From: an uncultured Prevotellaceae bacterium
GTDB taxonomy: Bacteria; Bacteroidota; Bacteroidia; Bacteroidales; Bacteroidaceae
Direction: 5' to 3'
Length of the DNA stretch: 47,086 nucleotides
NCBI GenBank assembly: GCA_947166655.1
Contig: CAMVFC010000007.1
Location: forward strand, 1 to 47,086
The position numbers and the translations under genes are program-made. The notes under the pieces were generated by a model. It was not told the origin of the DNA. It saw nothing but the letters and a program-made list of their open reading frames with translations, and did not search any database. This document shows positions 1 through 9,130 of this stretch, piece by piece; positions within the stretch are counted from its first letter, which is position 1, and the number at the start of each line of letters is the position of its first letter.

Positions 1-240
1 ATTGTAACATGTGACATGTGACACGAAGCGCGTTTGAACATTCTTGCGTCCCGTTGGTAGCAAGCGTCCTTCGGCCGAGCGGAACATGGAAGATTGAACA
101 TGGAACATTCAGAATGCGCACGCCATTCGTCAGAATGAGTTGGCGAAAATTCGGAATGGGCTGCGCATTTTCCGACGGTTCGCGGCGACGGGCATTGGCT
201 GCTCTTTGGGCGGCCGTAGGTCAAAATTTTGGCGAATTGT
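1..240. other. Gene-free stretch before prfA
   Basis: I see no convincing gene here. An open frame runs through it into prfA, but its predicted residues do not resemble an RF1 N-terminus. The stretch holds a two-unit 14-bp direct repeat at 82-95 and 96-109 (GAACATGGAAGATT and GAACATGGAACATT) and a short ACATGTGAC duplication at 8-22. It probably is intergenic DNA between an upstream gene outside the window and the prfA promoter. Confidence 0.5.
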
Positions 241-271
241 TTTGCAGTTCAAGTTTTTTTTATTACATTTG
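241..271 (+). promoter_or_regulatory. Bacteroidota-type promoter of prfA
   Basis: A TTTG (-33) at 241-244 is followed after exactly 19 bases by TACATTTG (-7) at 264-271. This matches the known Bacteroidota sigma-AB consensus TTTG-N19-TAnnTTTG. Transcription should begin near 277, giving a leader of about 35 nt before the prfA ATG at 312. Confidence 0.75.
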
Positions 272-311
272 CGCTCAAAATATAAATAAGGTAGAGAGAA
301 TAAGAAGAAAC

Positions 312-1427
312 ATGGCAGAAACAAGCAACAGCATTCTACAGAAACTGGACGGTCTGGAGGCGCGCTTCGAGGAGGTGTCGACGCTGATTACCGACCCCGA
401 CGTGATCAGCGACCAGCAGCGATTCGTGAAACTGACGAAGGAATATAAGGACCTGGGCGACATCATGGACGCCCGCAAGCGCTACATAGCCTGTCTGAAC
501 AGCATACGCGAGGCGAAGGACATCCTGGCCAACGAGACGGATGCGGAGATGAAGGAGATGGCCCGCGAGGAGATGGCCGAGAACGAGGCGCTGCAGCCGC
601 AGCTGGAGGAGGAGATTAAGATTGCGCTGATACCGAAGGACCCGGAGGACGCGAAGAACGTACAGATGGAGATTCGTGCGGGCACGGGCGGCGACGAGGC
701 GGCCCTGTTTGCGGGCGACCTGTTCAAGATGTACAAGAACTTCTGCGACTCGAAGGGCTGGACGCTGTCGATTACGAGCGTGTCGGAGGGTGCCGTGGGC
801 GGCTACAAGGAGATTGACTTTGCCGTCAGCGGTGCCGACGTCTACGGCACGCTGAAGTACGAGAGCGGCGTGCACCGCGTGCAGCGCGTGCCGGCCACGG
901 AGACGCAAGGCCGCATGCACACGTCGGCGGCGACGGTGGCGGTGCTGCCCGAGGCCGACAAGTTCGAGGTTCACGTGAACGAGGGTGAAATCAAGTGGGA
1001 CACGTTCCGCAGCTCGGGTGCCGGCGGCCAGAACGTGAACAAGGTGGAGTCGGGCGTCCGACTTCGCTACATGTGGAAGAACCCCAATACGGGCGAGACC
1101 GAGGAAATTCTCATCGAATGTACCGAGACGCGCGACCAGCCCAAGAACAAGGAGCGCGCCCTCTCGCGCCTCTATACCTTTATATATGACAAGGAGCACC
1201 AGAAGTATGTGGACGACATTGCCTCGCGCCGAAAGAGCCTGGTGTCGACGGGCGACCGTAGTGCGAAAATCCGTACGTACAACTTCCCGCAGGGTCGCGT
1301 GACCGACCACCGCATTGGCTACACGACGCACGACCTGCAGGGTTTCCTGGGCGGCGACATCCAGGCCATGATTGATGCCCTAACCGTTGCTGAGAATGCT
1401 GAGCGAATGAAAGAAACGGAATTATAA
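312..1427 (+). CDS. prfA: Peptide chain release factor 1
   Basis: RF1 recognises UAA and UAG stop codons in the ribosomal A site and triggers release of the finished peptide. The 371-residue length fits the family. The stop-codon reading tripeptide PAT lies at about residues 193-195 in the context RVPATETQGRMHTSA, and the catalytic GGQ motif is at about 238-240 in SSGAGGQNVNKVESGVRLR. The N-terminus is the usual helical domain 1. I chose the ATG at 312, not the longer open frame from 18, because MAETSNSILQKLDGLE matches the start of RF1 proteins and a good promoter lies directly upstream. PAT, not SPF, separates it from RF2. The stop is followed after 12 bases by pyrF, so the two are probably one transcript. 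Confidence 0.97.
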   Translation: MAETSNSILQKLDGLEARFEEVSTLITDPDVISDQQRFVKLTKEYKDLGDIMDARKRYIACLNSIREAKDILANETDAEMKEMAREEMAENEALQPQLEEEIKIALIPKDPEDAKNVQMEIRAGTGGDEAALFAGDLFKMYKNFCDSKGWTLSITSVSEGAVGGYKEIDFAVSGADVYGTLKYESGVHRVQRVPATETQGRMHTSAATVAVLPEADKFEVHVNEGEIKWDTFRSSGAGGQNVNKVESGVRLRYMWKNPNTGETEEILIECTETRDQPKNKERALSRLYTFIYDKEHQKYVDDIASRRKSLVSTGDRSAKIRTYNFPQGRVTDHRIGYTTHDLQGFLGGDIQAMIDALTVAENAERMKETEL

Positions 1428-1439
1428 TAATTGATAATT

Positions 1440-2318
1440 ATGACAAGACAAGAGCTGATAGAACAAATAAAGCAGAAGCAGTCGTTCCTCTGCGTAGGCT
1501 TGGACACAGATATTGAAAAGATTCCTCAGTGTATCATCGACAACGCGAAGAAGGAGCACGGCGAGGAAGAGTGGATACTCCCCGCCATTTGGGAATTCAA
1601 TGCCATGATAATTGACGCAACCGCACCTTATTGTGTTGCCTACAAGCCCAACCTCGCGTTCTATGAGGCCTACGGCATTGACGGCATGATGGCCTATGAA
1701 GGTACTATCGACTATTTGAAAGAGAACTATCCCAACCACTTCATCATTGCTGATGCTAAGCGTGGCGACATTGGTAACACGTCGAAGATGTATGCCAAGA
1801 CATTCTTCGAAGGACAGTCTCAGGTAGACGCCATCACTGTTGCCCCCTACATGGGCGAGGACTCTGTGACACCATTCCTCGGTTATGAGGGCAAATGGGT
1901 TATCCTGCTGGCACTGACCAGCAATAAAGGCTCGCACGACTTCCAACTGACGGAGTCGCCTGACGGCGAACGGCTCTTCGAGAAGGTGCTGCGCCGCTCT
2001 CAGCAGTGGGCTACCGACGAGCAGATGATGTACGTTGTCGGTGCCACTCAGGGACAGATGTTCGAGGACATCCGCCGTCTAGCTCCAACCCACTTCCTGC
2101 TGGTGCCTGGCGTCGGTGCACAGGGCGGTAGCCTGCAGGAGGTCTGCAAGTACGGCATGACGAAGGACTGCGGCTTGCTGGTCAACTCCAGCCGTGGCAT
2201 CATCTATGCTTCAAAGGGCGAAGACTTCGCCGAGGTGGCTGCCGGGAAAGCCCGCGAGCTGCAGCAGCAGATGGCTGTCGAACTTGCAAAAATCCACTTT
2301 ATCTCCCCAAACCCTTGA
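1440..2318 (+). CDS. pyrF: Orotidine 5'-phosphate decarboxylase (long, type 2)
   Basis: The enzyme converts OMP to UMP in the last step of de novo pyrimidine synthesis. The signature [15 protein letters not shown] at about residues 104-118 carries the catalytic Lys and Asp pair (DxKxxDI). The 292-residue length and the motif form fit the long type 2 subfamily. VGLDTD near the N-terminus is the first strand with the conserved Asp. The start is the ATG at 1440, 12 bases after prfA; an upstream TTG would add only three residues. The stop overlaps the start of the next gene by four bases (TTGA). Confidence 0.95.
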   Translation: MTRQELIEQIKQKQSFLCVGLDTDIEKIPQCIIDNAKKEHGEEEWILPAIWEFNAMIIDATAPYCVAYKPNLAFYEAYGIDGMMAYEGTIDYLKENYPNHFIIADAKRGDIGNTSKMYAKTFFEGQSQVDAITVAPYMGEDSVTPFLGYEGKWVILLALTSNKGSHDFQLTESPDGERLFEKVLRRSQQWATDEQMMYVVGATQGQMFEDIRRLAPTHFLLVPGVGAQGGSLQEVCKYGMTKDCGLLVNSSRGIIYASKGEDFAEVAAGKARELQQQMAVELAKIHFISPNP

Positions 2319-3550
2319 ACGAGCCGAAAATCATTAACGATCCGGTCTTCGGATTCATCAAGATTCCCCGTGGACTGCTTTACGACGTCGTCCGTCATCC
2401 GCTGATGCAACGTCTGAACCGCATCAGTCAGTTAGGATTGGCGTCGGTAGTCTATCCAGGTGCCCGTCACACCCGTTTCCAGCACTCTCTGGGAGCTTTC
2501 CACCTGATGTCGGAGGCAGTGCTGTCGCTCCAGCAGAAGGGCAACTTCATTTTCGACTCCGAGGCAGAGGCTGTGCAGGCCGCCATCCTGATGCACGACA
2601 TCGGGCACGGCCCATTCTCACACGTGCTGGAGAACACCCTTATCAGCGGCATCTCCCATGAAGACATCTCGCTGATGATGATGGAGCAGATCAACCGCGA
2701 CCTCAACGGGCAGCTGAACCTCGCCATCCGCATCTTCAAAGACGACTATCCGAAGCGTTTCCTCCACCAGCTCATCTCAAGCCAGCTGGATATGGACCGC
2801 CTGGACTATCTGCGGCGCGACTCCTTCTTTACTGGCGTCACCGAGGGCAATATAGGCTCGGCACGCATCATCAAGATGCTCAATGTCGTCGACGACCAGC
2901 TCGTAGTGGAGCAAAAGGGCATCTACTCATTAGAGAACTACCTGACGACCCGGCGGCTGATGTACTGGCAGGTCTACTTGCACAAGACAGCAGTAGCGTG
3001 CGAGAAAGTGCTGGTAAACCTACTGCGACGAGCCAAGGAGCTGGTACGCCAGCAACGCGAGGTGTTTGCTTCGCCCGCCCTCGCCTACTTCCTCAACAAC
3101 GATATCGACGCCCAGTGGTTCGCCACTCACGAGACCGAGGCCCTACGCATGTATGAGGAGCTGGACGACAGCGACATCTGGAGCGCCATGAAAGCTTGGA
3201 AGCACAGCGACGACAAGATTCTGGCCACCCTGGCTGCCGACATGCTCGACCGCAACATCTTCAAGGTCGAGGTAAGCGAAGAGCCCTTCAGCGAACAGCG
3301 CATCTCAGACTTAGCCACAACGATTGCCGACAAAATGGGTATCAACACCGCTGACGCTCGCAACTACATGATTAGCGTGAACACCATCCAGAAAGACATG
3401 TATAACGTCGACGACGACAGCATCGGCGTGCTCTGTAAGGACGGGACAGTAAAGGACGTCGCCGAGGCATCGGAATTGCTAAATGTTCAGTTGCTTTCTA
3501 AAAAAATAAGAAAATATTACCTCTGTTATCAGCGATTAGAAGTTTTTTAG
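2315..3550 (+). CDS. HD-domain phosphohydrolase (dNTPase/SAMHD1-like)
   Basis: A 411-residue cytoplasmic HD-superfamily metal-dependent phosphohydrolase. The first ligand His is in [12 protein letters not shown] (about residue 58) and the HD pair in [11 protein letters not shown] (about residue 94); a further conserved Asp is in [16 protein letters not shown]. Relatives include dGTP triphosphohydrolases and SAMHD1, but the substrate of this group is not settled, so I name only the family. The start appears to be TTG at 2315: the conserved N-terminus [14 protein letters not shown] begins three codons later and no ATG precedes it, and TTGA overlaps the pyrF stop, which suggests translational coupling. 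Confidence 0.88.
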   Translation: MNEPKIINDPVFGFIKIPRGLLYDVVRHPLMQRLNRISQLGLASVVYPGARHTRFQHSLGAFHLMSEAVLSLQQKGNFIFDSEAEAVQAAILMHDIGHGPFSHVLENTLISGISHEDISLMMMEQINRDLNGQLNLAIRIFKDDYPKRFLHQLISSQLDMDRLDYLRRDSFFTGVTEGNIGSARIIKMLNVVDDQLVVEQKGIYSLENYLTTRRLMYWQVYLHKTAVACEKVLVNLLRRAKELVRQQREVFASPALAYFLNNDIDAQWFATHETEALRMYEELDDSDIWSAMKAWKHSDDKILATLAADMLDRNIFKVEVSEEPFSEQRISDLATTIADKMGINTADARNYMISVNTIQKDMYNVDDDSIGVLCKDGTVKDVAEASELLNVQLLSKKIRKYYLCYQRLEVF

Positions 3551-3551
3551 C

Positions 3552-3559
3552 TATCTTTG
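3552..3559 (+). promoter_or_regulatory. Possible -7 element for lpxD
   Basis: TATCTTTG lies one base after the HD gene stop and 43 bases before lpxD. It matches the TAnnTTTG consensus, but no clean TTTG is found 19-21 bases upstream, so this may be a weak internal promoter that adds to readthrough from pyrF. Confidence 0.4.
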
Positions 3560-3602
3560 CAGTCAAATTGCACATTGTACATCCTCAAAAAAGTACATTA
3601 CT

Positions 3603-4589
3603 ATGGAGTTTACAGCCAAACAAATCGCAGAGTTCCTGCAAGGACGGGTGGAAGGCAATGAACAGGCCACCGTCAACACCTTTGCCAAGATTGAAGAAGG
3701 ACATGAAGGAGCCATTTCGTTCCTGTCCAATCCCAAATACATTCACTATATCTACGACACCAAGTCCTCCATCGTCCTCATCAACGAGGATCTGGTATTG
3801 GAGAAAGCCGTCAGCGCCACACTTATCCGCGTGAAGAATGCCTACGAGTGTGTGGCCAAGCTGCTGCAGCTCTACGAGTCAATGAAGCCCAAGAAGACTG
3901 GTGTCGACCCACTGGCCTTCGTCTCGCAGTCGGCCAAGATAGGAAAAGACGTCTACATTGCACCCTTCGCCTACATCGGCGACAATGTGACCGTCGGCGA
4001 CGGCTGTCGCATCTTCCCGCACGTCATCATCTACGAGGGTTGCCGCATCGGCAATAACGTCACTATTCATGCCGGCACTGTCATTGGTGCCGATGGATTT
4101 GGCTTCGCCCCCAATCAAGAAGGATACGACAAGATTCCTCAGATTGGCATTGTTGTCATTGAGGACGATGTTGAGATTGGCGCCAACACCTGTATTGACC
4201 GCTCAACGATGGGTCAGACCATCATCCATAAAGGAGTCAAGCTCGACAACCTCATTCAGGTGGCTCACAATTGTGAAATTGGTGAGAACACCGTCATGTC
4301 GGCACAGGTAGGAATGGCCGGTTCCACGAAAATTGGTGCTTGGTGCATGGTAGGCGGACAGGCAGGTTTCTCCGGACACATTCATGTAGGCGACAAAACC
4401 TTTATTGGTGGCCAAAGCGGTATTTTAGGCAACACCAAGGGTAACGAACAACTCATCGGCTCGCCTGCCATAGATCCCAAGACATGGTTCAAGTCGCAGG
4501 CAATCTTCCGTCGTCTGCCCGACATGTACCGCCAGCTCAACGAACTTCAGAAAGAGATTGAAGAACTGAAGGCTGCGGCAAAACAGTAA
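3603..4589 (+). CDS. lpxD: UDP-3-O-acyl-glucosamine N-acyltransferase
   Basis: LpxD adds the second, N-linked hydroxyacyl chain to UDP-acylglucosamine in lipid A synthesis at the cytoplasmic face. The N-terminal uridine-binding domain covers about residues 1-100 ([13 protein letters not shown]). It is followed by hexapeptide repeats of a left-handed beta helix (about 105-290; [28 protein letters not shown]) and a C-terminal helix ([14 protein letters not shown]). The catalytic His is in [11 protein letters not shown] at about residue 222. Its 328 residues match the family. It is the first lipid A gene of the cluster and lies 34 bases before lpxC/fabZ. Confidence 0.96.
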   Translation: MEFTAKQIAEFLQGRVEGNEQATVNTFAKIEEGHEGAISFLSNPKYIHYIYDTKSSIVLINEDLVLEKAVSATLIRVKNAYECVAKLLQLYESMKPKKTGVDPLAFVSQSAKIGKDVYIAPFAYIGDNVTVGDGCRIFPHVIIYEGCRIGNNVTIHAGTVIGADGFGFAPNQEGYDKIPQIGIVVIEDDVEIGANTCIDRSTMGQTIIHKGVKLDNLIQVAHNCEIGENTVMSAQVGMAGSTKIGAWCMVGGQAGFSGHIHVGDKTFIGGQSGILGNTKGNEQLIGSPAIDPKTWFKSQAIFRRLPDMYRQLNELQKEIEELKAAAKQ

Positions 4590-4623
4590 TTTAAGCAAAC
4601 CTTCATAAAAGCAAATACACGAG

Positions 4624-6009
4624 ATGAAACAGAAGACACTCAAAGGCAGTTTCTCGCTTTGTGGAAAAGGCCTGCATACCGGACTCAGTCTGACAGTGAC
4701 ATTCAATCCTGCACCTGAGAATCATGGCTACAAAATTCAGCGTATCGACCTGGAAGGCATGCCTATCCTCGACGCCATCGCCGAGAACGTCATCGACACA
4801 CAACGCGGCACCGTATTGGGGCGCGGCAACGACTTCCGCGTGTCTACCGTTGAGCACGGACTCGCTGCACTCTATGCCCTGGGCATCGACAACTGTCTGA
4901 TTCAGGTCAACGGTCCGGAGTTCCCCATCCTTGACGGATCTGCCATCAAATATGTGGAGAAAATCAAAGAAGTGGGCATTGAGGAGCAAAACGCTCCTAA
5001 GGATTGGTATATCATCCGTAAGAAGATTGAGGTGAAAGACGAGGCGACCGGCTCCTGCATCACGATTCTTCCCGACGATGAATTCTCGCTTACCGCCATG
5101 TGCTCGTTCGACTCGAAAATCATTAATTCACAGTTTGCCACAGTCAACAGGGTTGAGGACTTCCCCGCAGAAATAGCGCCAGCCCGCACCTTTGTTTTTG
5201 TACGTGATATAGAACCATTGCTGGAAGCCAATCTTATCAAGGGCGGCGACCTCGACAATGCCATTGTCATCTATGAGCGCCAGACCACTCAGGAGCGTCT
5301 GGACAAACTGGCCGATATGCTTGGAGTGGAGCATCGAGACGCCACCGATCTGGGATATATCCAACACAAACCACTGATGTGGGAGAACGAATGTACTCGC
5401 CACAAACTACTTGACATTGTTGGAGATATGGCTCTCATCGGCAAACCGATTAAGGGTCGTATCATCGCTACACGTCCTGGCCATACCATCAACAACAAGT
5501 TCGCCCGTCAGATGCGCCGCGAGATACGCAAGCATGAGATTCAGGCCCCCATCTACGATCCCAATGAGGCACCCGTCATGGATGTCAACCGCATCCGCGA
5601 ACTGCTCCCCCACCGCTATCCAATGCAGCTTGTCGACAAGGTGACTTCTCTTGGTGCCACCAGCATTGTCGGTATCAAGAACATTACTGCCAATGAGCCC
5701 TTCTTCCAAGGCCACTTCCCACAGGAGCCTGTCATGCCCGGCGTCCTCATGATCGAGGCTATGGCCCAATGCGGTGGAGTGTTGGTACTCAACACCCTTG
5801 AGGAGCCCGAGCGCTGGTCAACATATTTCATGAAGATTGATGACGTGAAGTTCCGCCAGAAAGTGGTGCCTGGCGACACCCTCATCTTCAAGGTCGACCT
5901 GTTGGCTCCTCTGCGTCACGGCATCTCCTCGATGAAAGGCTACATCTTCGTTGGTGACCACGTTGTGGCAGAGGCGACCTTTACCGCACAAATCGTGAAG
6001 AACAAGTAG
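4624..6009 (+). CDS. lpxC/fabZ: Fused UDP-acyl-GlcNAc deacetylase / hydroxyacyl-ACP dehydratase
   Basis: This 461-residue protein joins two enzymes. LpxC (about residues 1-300) is the zinc deacetylase that commits to lipid A synthesis; its metal ligands are visible as His in STVEHGLAALYA (about 78) and His and Asp in HKLLDIVGDMALIG (about 260-264), with the catalytic His in RPGHTINN (about 285). FabZ (about 315-461) dehydrates hydroxyacyl-ACP in fatty acid synthesis; it has LLPHRYPMQLVDKV and the active-site His and Glu in GHFPQEPVMPGVLMIEAM. The fusion is a known feature of Bacteroidota. lpxA, normally the next gene, is here displaced by about 4.5 kb. Confidence 0.96.
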   Translation: MKQKTLKGSFSLCGKGLHTGLSLTVTFNPAPENHGYKIQRIDLEGMPILDAIAENVIDTQRGTVLGRGNDFRVSTVEHGLAALYALGIDNCLIQVNGPEFPILDGSAIKYVEKIKEVGIEEQNAPKDWYIIRKKIEVKDEATGSCITILPDDEFSLTAMCSFDSKIINSQFATVNRVEDFPAEIAPARTFVFVRDIEPLLEANLIKGGDLDNAIVIYERQTTQERLDKLADMLGVEHRDATDLGYIQHKPLMWENECTRHKLLDIVGDMALIGKPIKGRIIATRPGHTINNKFARQMRREIRKHEIQAPIYDPNEAPVMDVNRIRELLPHRYPMQLVDKVTSLGATSIVGIKNITANEPFFQGHFPQEPVMPGVLMIEAMAQCGGVLVLNTLEEPERWSTYFMKIDDVKFRQKVVPGDTLIFKVDLLAPLRHGISSMKGYIFVGDHVVAEATFTAQIVKNK

Positions 6010-6260
6010 CACGTCCGAGGGCTGACCGACGTCATCATCCAGCGTCACCGGGCTGACACCAAGCGAAATCAAACAACTATAACATCAAACAACCTAACAA
6101 CACCGACTATGACATAGCAACAGAACGAGTGAGGGGAAGATGACGGCGCAGGCGCCGCACTCCCCACAAGGGACAAACACATTTAACTATTAACCCGAAT
6201 AGGAATTGTGCGCCTCCCGTTCGCTACTTTTTAGATACTTGAGCTTTCTGCTCTTGTCTC
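6010..6260 (+). other. Gene-free start of the accessory insert
   Basis: No gene is seen between the lpxC/fabZ stop and the nested hairpin. The stretch contains a GC-rich hairpin near 6130-6169 with CGGCG/CGCCG as its core and partly paired flanks (GTGAGGGG with CTCCCCAC). It lacks a T-run, so it is not a clear intrinsic terminator, although it could slow readthrough from the lpx genes. Confidence 0.4.
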
Positions 6261-6394
6261 TCTCCGAAGCCGAATACCGCCAATATTCTCAACGTGAGAG
6301 CAAGCAGTTCAGAAGGTTCACGTCCACTGAGGGCGTGAACTGTTCTTGCTTGTTTACGTTGTATGGTCACTTGGCGGTAACCTAGGCTCGGAGA
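6261..6394. ncRNA. Nested long hairpin, possible structured RNA or palindromic element
   Basis: Successive pairs nest around one apical loop: TCTCCGA 6261-6267 with TCGGAGA 6388-6394; TACCGCCAA 6275-6283 with TTGGCGGTA 6371-6379; CAACGT 6290-6295 with ACGTTG 6356-6361; AGCAAG near 6299 with CTTGCT near 6345; GTTCACG 6316-6322 with CGTGAAC 6334-6340. A 134-base rod broken by internal loops is the general shape of 6S RNA, and the GGCTCGGAGA end recalls it, but I cannot show homology. A palindromic mobile repeat is an equal alternative. Strand is unknown. It lies 53 bases before the next gene. Confidence 0.45.
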
Positions 6395-6422
6395 ATAAGC
6401 ATCGGATGGTTTCACGCCTTTT

Positions 6423-6445
6423 CTTATTCCTATTATCCGAATAAG
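6423..6445 (+). promoter_or_regulatory. Hairpin at the start of the Ig/LRR protein gene
   Basis: CTTATTC at 6423-6429 pairs with GAATAAG at 6439-6445, a perfect 7-bp stem that ends two bases before the ATG at 6448. In RNA it would cover the ribosome entry region. GAATAAGCA also occurs at 6393-6401, so an alternative pairing partner exists. Confidence 0.35.
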
Positions 6446-6447
6446 CA

Positions 6448-8970
6448 ATGAAACAAAAGCTATTTCTTATTACCATTATCTTACTAACACAATTTGTGGT
6501 GTCTTTAAAGGTAAATGCCGGAAACATGGTAGTCAACAAAGGGACTATCACTATTTATGTGGACGAAGAAAAAACGATGTACCATTCTATCCCATACGAA
6601 TATTATGTCAATGCTAACAGTTGGTTCCTTCGTGATACAAGCGGTTCAGCATGGAGTGATGGTCAAGAAAAGTGTGGTGCGAAGATTGTAAGCAAAAACT
6701 CTGAAAGTTGTACAATCAAAGGAATGTGGGATAATGTTGGTGCTTTAGCTTGGTGTGAACTACACTGTAAAGGTACAAAGAGCAATGGTGAATACTATGA
6801 GTGCTACTGGAAAGTCATTGTGAAGAGCCGAGGAAACATTTTTGTCGATGCATCGCCTGCGGGTTGGACATGGGATAATCCAACAATGGTAGAAGCTGGT
6901 ACAAAGGTCTACCTTACAGCAAGAACTTCTGATGGATCAAGTGCATCTGATGCTCAAATCTATTACCGGACAGATGGGGAATATGCAACAGTTAATTCTA
7001 CACCATACACCTCAGCTGGTATCACTATCACCAAAAAGACATATCTTTCGGCCATTGCCTCTAAAAGTGGGTATAGTCCTGTAACCATGGGAGGCTACTA
7101 TGATGTAATTAAGGACATCAAAGTCACCAGCATCACCCTCAACAAGACGTCTCTTTCGCTACAACCAGGGGAGGAAGAAACGTTGACAGCCACAGTATTG
7201 CCAAGTAATGCCACAGACAAGACCGTCACATGGTCATCAAGCAACAACAGCGTAGCTACCGTTGATAACAATGGCAAGGTGAAGGCAGTGGCAACTGGCA
7301 GTGCCACCTTTACCTGTACGGCCAATGATGGCAGCGGAGTAAAAGCGACTTGCGCCATAACCGTAAACAAGCCTACGGGCATCGACATCAATGCCACGAA
7401 CTTCCCTGACGCAAACTTCCGCAACTATCTGCTTAGTCAAAGCTATGGGCAGGATGGGGTAATAACGGCAGAAGAAATTAAAAATATCAGGGTAATTGAT
7501 GTTGATAGAAAGAATATCAGTAGCTTAAAGGGAATTGAATATTTTACGGCACTGTCATGGCTACATTGCATCTCCAATCAGTTAAAAGACTTGGATGTAA
7601 CGAAGAACACGGCACTAACACAACTTTATTGCTACTACAATCAGTTGACAGCCTTGGACTTGTCGAAGAACACGGCATTGATATTGCTGTCTAGCAGCCA
7701 CAATCAGCTGACAGCCTTGGACGTGTCAAAGAACACGGCGCTGACAAGGCTGGAATGCAGCGATAATCAGCTGACAGCCTTGGATGTGTCGAAGAACACG
7801 GGGCTAACAATTCTGTATTGCTCCAACAACCAACTGACGTCTATAGACGTGTCGAAGAATACGGCAATAACTTATCTGCATTGCGATAACAACAAGATTA
7901 AGGGAACCGCTATGGACAACCTAATTTCCAGTCTTCCGCAGAACACTACAGGTGAGCAACACAGATTCCATATCATTGCCCCGACAAGTAACACTGAAGG
8001 TAACGTCTGCACCAAGACACAAGTGGCAGCCGTGAAAACAAAGGGATGGTTCCCATGCTATTATGACAGCAACACCAAAGAGTATGTGGAGTATGAGGGA
8101 AGTGAGGAAGTGAAACCGATAAAAATCGTCCTTCCATCAACGGCAACAGTGGTAGCAGACGAGAAGATAACGCTGACGCCAGAGATTACGCCAGAAAATG
8201 CGGAATACACACTGACATGGAGCTCGGATGATGAGACGATAGCCACAGTGGATGCAAATGGCGTGGTGACGGGCAAGAAGAAAGGACAGACATACATTAA
8301 TGTAGAGACAGACAACGGACTGACGGGATGGTGTAAACTGACGGTAACCAATCCGGCTCCTACCGCCATTGCATTGTCGAAGAAAGAAACAGTATACGTT
8401 GGCGAAACCATCACGCTGACGCCCGAGATAACTCCTGCAAATGCCGAGACAACGCTGACATGGACTTCGGAAGAACCGACAATAGCAACAGTGACAGACG
8501 GTGTCGTTACAGGTGTGTCGGAAGGACTGACGGTCATCTATGTGACAACAGACAACGGCCTGCGCTCTAATGCTTGCAAAGTGACCGTAACATACCCCGT
8601 TCCTACCGCTATAGCTCTCCCGGCAAAGGAGACAGTATATGTTGGCGCAACCATCACGCTGACACCCGAGATAACACCCGCCAATGCAAAAACAACGCTG
8701 ACGTGGACATCTGACGACCCGACTATAGCCACTGTGGCAGACGGTGTAGTTACTGGCAAATCCGAAGGACTGACGGTTATCTATGTGACAACAGACAACG
8801 GTTTGCGCTCGAAACCCTGTAAACTGACTGTAACGCCTGACCCATCTGGCATTAACGACCTACAGGCTGATAACAACTCTACTCCCGTCTACTCCCTCTC
8901 CGGCCAGCGGCTCGCTGCACCGCGTAAGGGTGTGAACATCGTGGGTGGACGGAAGGTCGTGGTTAAGTAG
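6448..8970 (+). CDS. Secreted Ig-like and leucine-rich repeat surface protein
   Basis: The 840-residue protein has a signal peptide (about 1-24). In order I see an unrecognised N-domain, a chitobiase-like/FN3-like domain (about 130-220; YYRTDGEYATVNSTPYTSAG), a bacterial Ig-like group 2 domain (about 225-308), a short helical cap (NFPDANFRNYLLSQ), about six 21-residue leucine-rich repeats (about 365-490; LDVSKNTALTxLxCSxNQL), three more Ig-like domains (about 554-630, 634-715, 716-797) and a C-terminal tail ending VYSLSGQRLAAPRKG and GRKVVVK. Such tails in Prevotella resemble type IX secretion sorting sequences, so display on the cell surface is likely. The last two Ig domains are close copies. 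It sits inside the displaced lpx cluster and is less GC-rich than its neighbours, which suggests acquisition. A ligand cannot be read from sequence. Confidence 0.8.
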   Translation: MKQKLFLITIILLTQFVVSLKVNAGNMVVNKGTITIYVDEEKTMYHSIPYEYYVNANSWFLRDTSGSAWSDGQEKCGAKIVSKNSESCTIKGMWDNVGALAWCELHCKGTKSNGEYYECYWKVIVKSRGNIFVDASPAGWTWDNPTMVEAGTKVYLTARTSDGSSASDAQIYYRTDGEYATVNSTPYTSAGITITKKTYLSAIASKSGYSPVTMGGYYDVIKDIKVTSITLNKTSLSLQPGEEETLTATVLPSNATDKTVTWSSSNNSVATVDNNGKVKAVATGSATFTCTANDGSGVKATCAITVNKPTGIDINATNFPDANFRNYLLSQSYGQDGVITAEEIKNIRVIDVDRKNISSLKGIEYFTALSWLHCISNQLKDLDVTKNTALTQLYCYYNQLTALDLSKNTALILLSSSHNQLTALDVSKNTALTRLECSDNQLTALDVSKNTGLTILYCSNNQLTSIDVSKNTAITYLHCDNNKIKGTAMDNLISSLPQNTTGEQHRFHIIAPTSNTEGNVCTKTQVAAVKTKGWFPCYYDSNTKEYVEYEGSEEVKPIKIVLPSTATVVADEKITLTPEITPENAEYTLTWSSDDETIATVDANGVVTGKKKGQTYINVETDNGLTGWCKLTVTNPAPTAIALSKKETVYVGETITLTPEITPANAETTLTWTSEEPTIATVTDGVVTGVSEGLTVIYVTTDNGLRSNACKVTVTYPVPTAIALPAKETVYVGATITLTPEITPANAKTTLTWTSDDPTIATVADGVVTGKSEGLTVIYVTTDNGLRSKPCKLTVTPDPSGINDLQADNNSTPVYSLSGQRLAAPRKGVNIVGGRKVVVK
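7600..7872 (+). repeat. 63-bp coding repeat (leucine-rich repeats)
   Basis: Units of 63 bp encode 21-residue repeats with the pattern LDVSKNTALT. DNA identity between neighbouring units is high (for example at 7700-7762 and 7763-7825), so the repeat has expanded recently or is kept homogeneous by recombination. Confidence 0.7.
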
Positions 8971-8994
8971 CGACGACACATCTATATGTTATGT

Positions 8995-9038
8995 GCAGCG
9001 GCAGCGGTCATGAGAGTACCGTCGCCGCTGTACTTTTT
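8995..9038 (+). terminator. Intrinsic terminator of the Ig/LRR gene
   Basis: GCAGCGGCAGCGGT at 8995-9008 pairs with ACCGTCGCCGCTGT at 9018-9031 with two mismatches, followed by a T-run at 9034-9038. It lies 25 bases after the stop codon. Confidence 0.75.
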
Positions 9039-9086
9039 CACCGCAGCACTTTTTTCATGCCCGCGGAGTTGAAAAATGTCTAAAAG

Positions 9087-9118
9087 TTTGGAGAAGAGAA
9101 GGAAATCATGTATCTTTG
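9087..9118 (+). promoter_or_regulatory. Promoter of the Rpn-like nuclease gene
   Basis: TTTG at 9087-9090, a 20-base spacer, and TATCTTTG at 9111-9118 fit the Bacteroidota consensus. The first ATG is only 12 bases after the -7 element, so the leader is very short. Confidence 0.7.
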
Positions 9119-9130
9119 TCGGCAAATTGC

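Noticed and set aside
336..1331. Long minus-strand open frame (331 codons) opposite prfA
   Set aside because: It is the antisense of a clear release factor gene, with Arg/Leu/His-rich low-quality sequence and no family likeness. GC-rich genes often leave such frames open.
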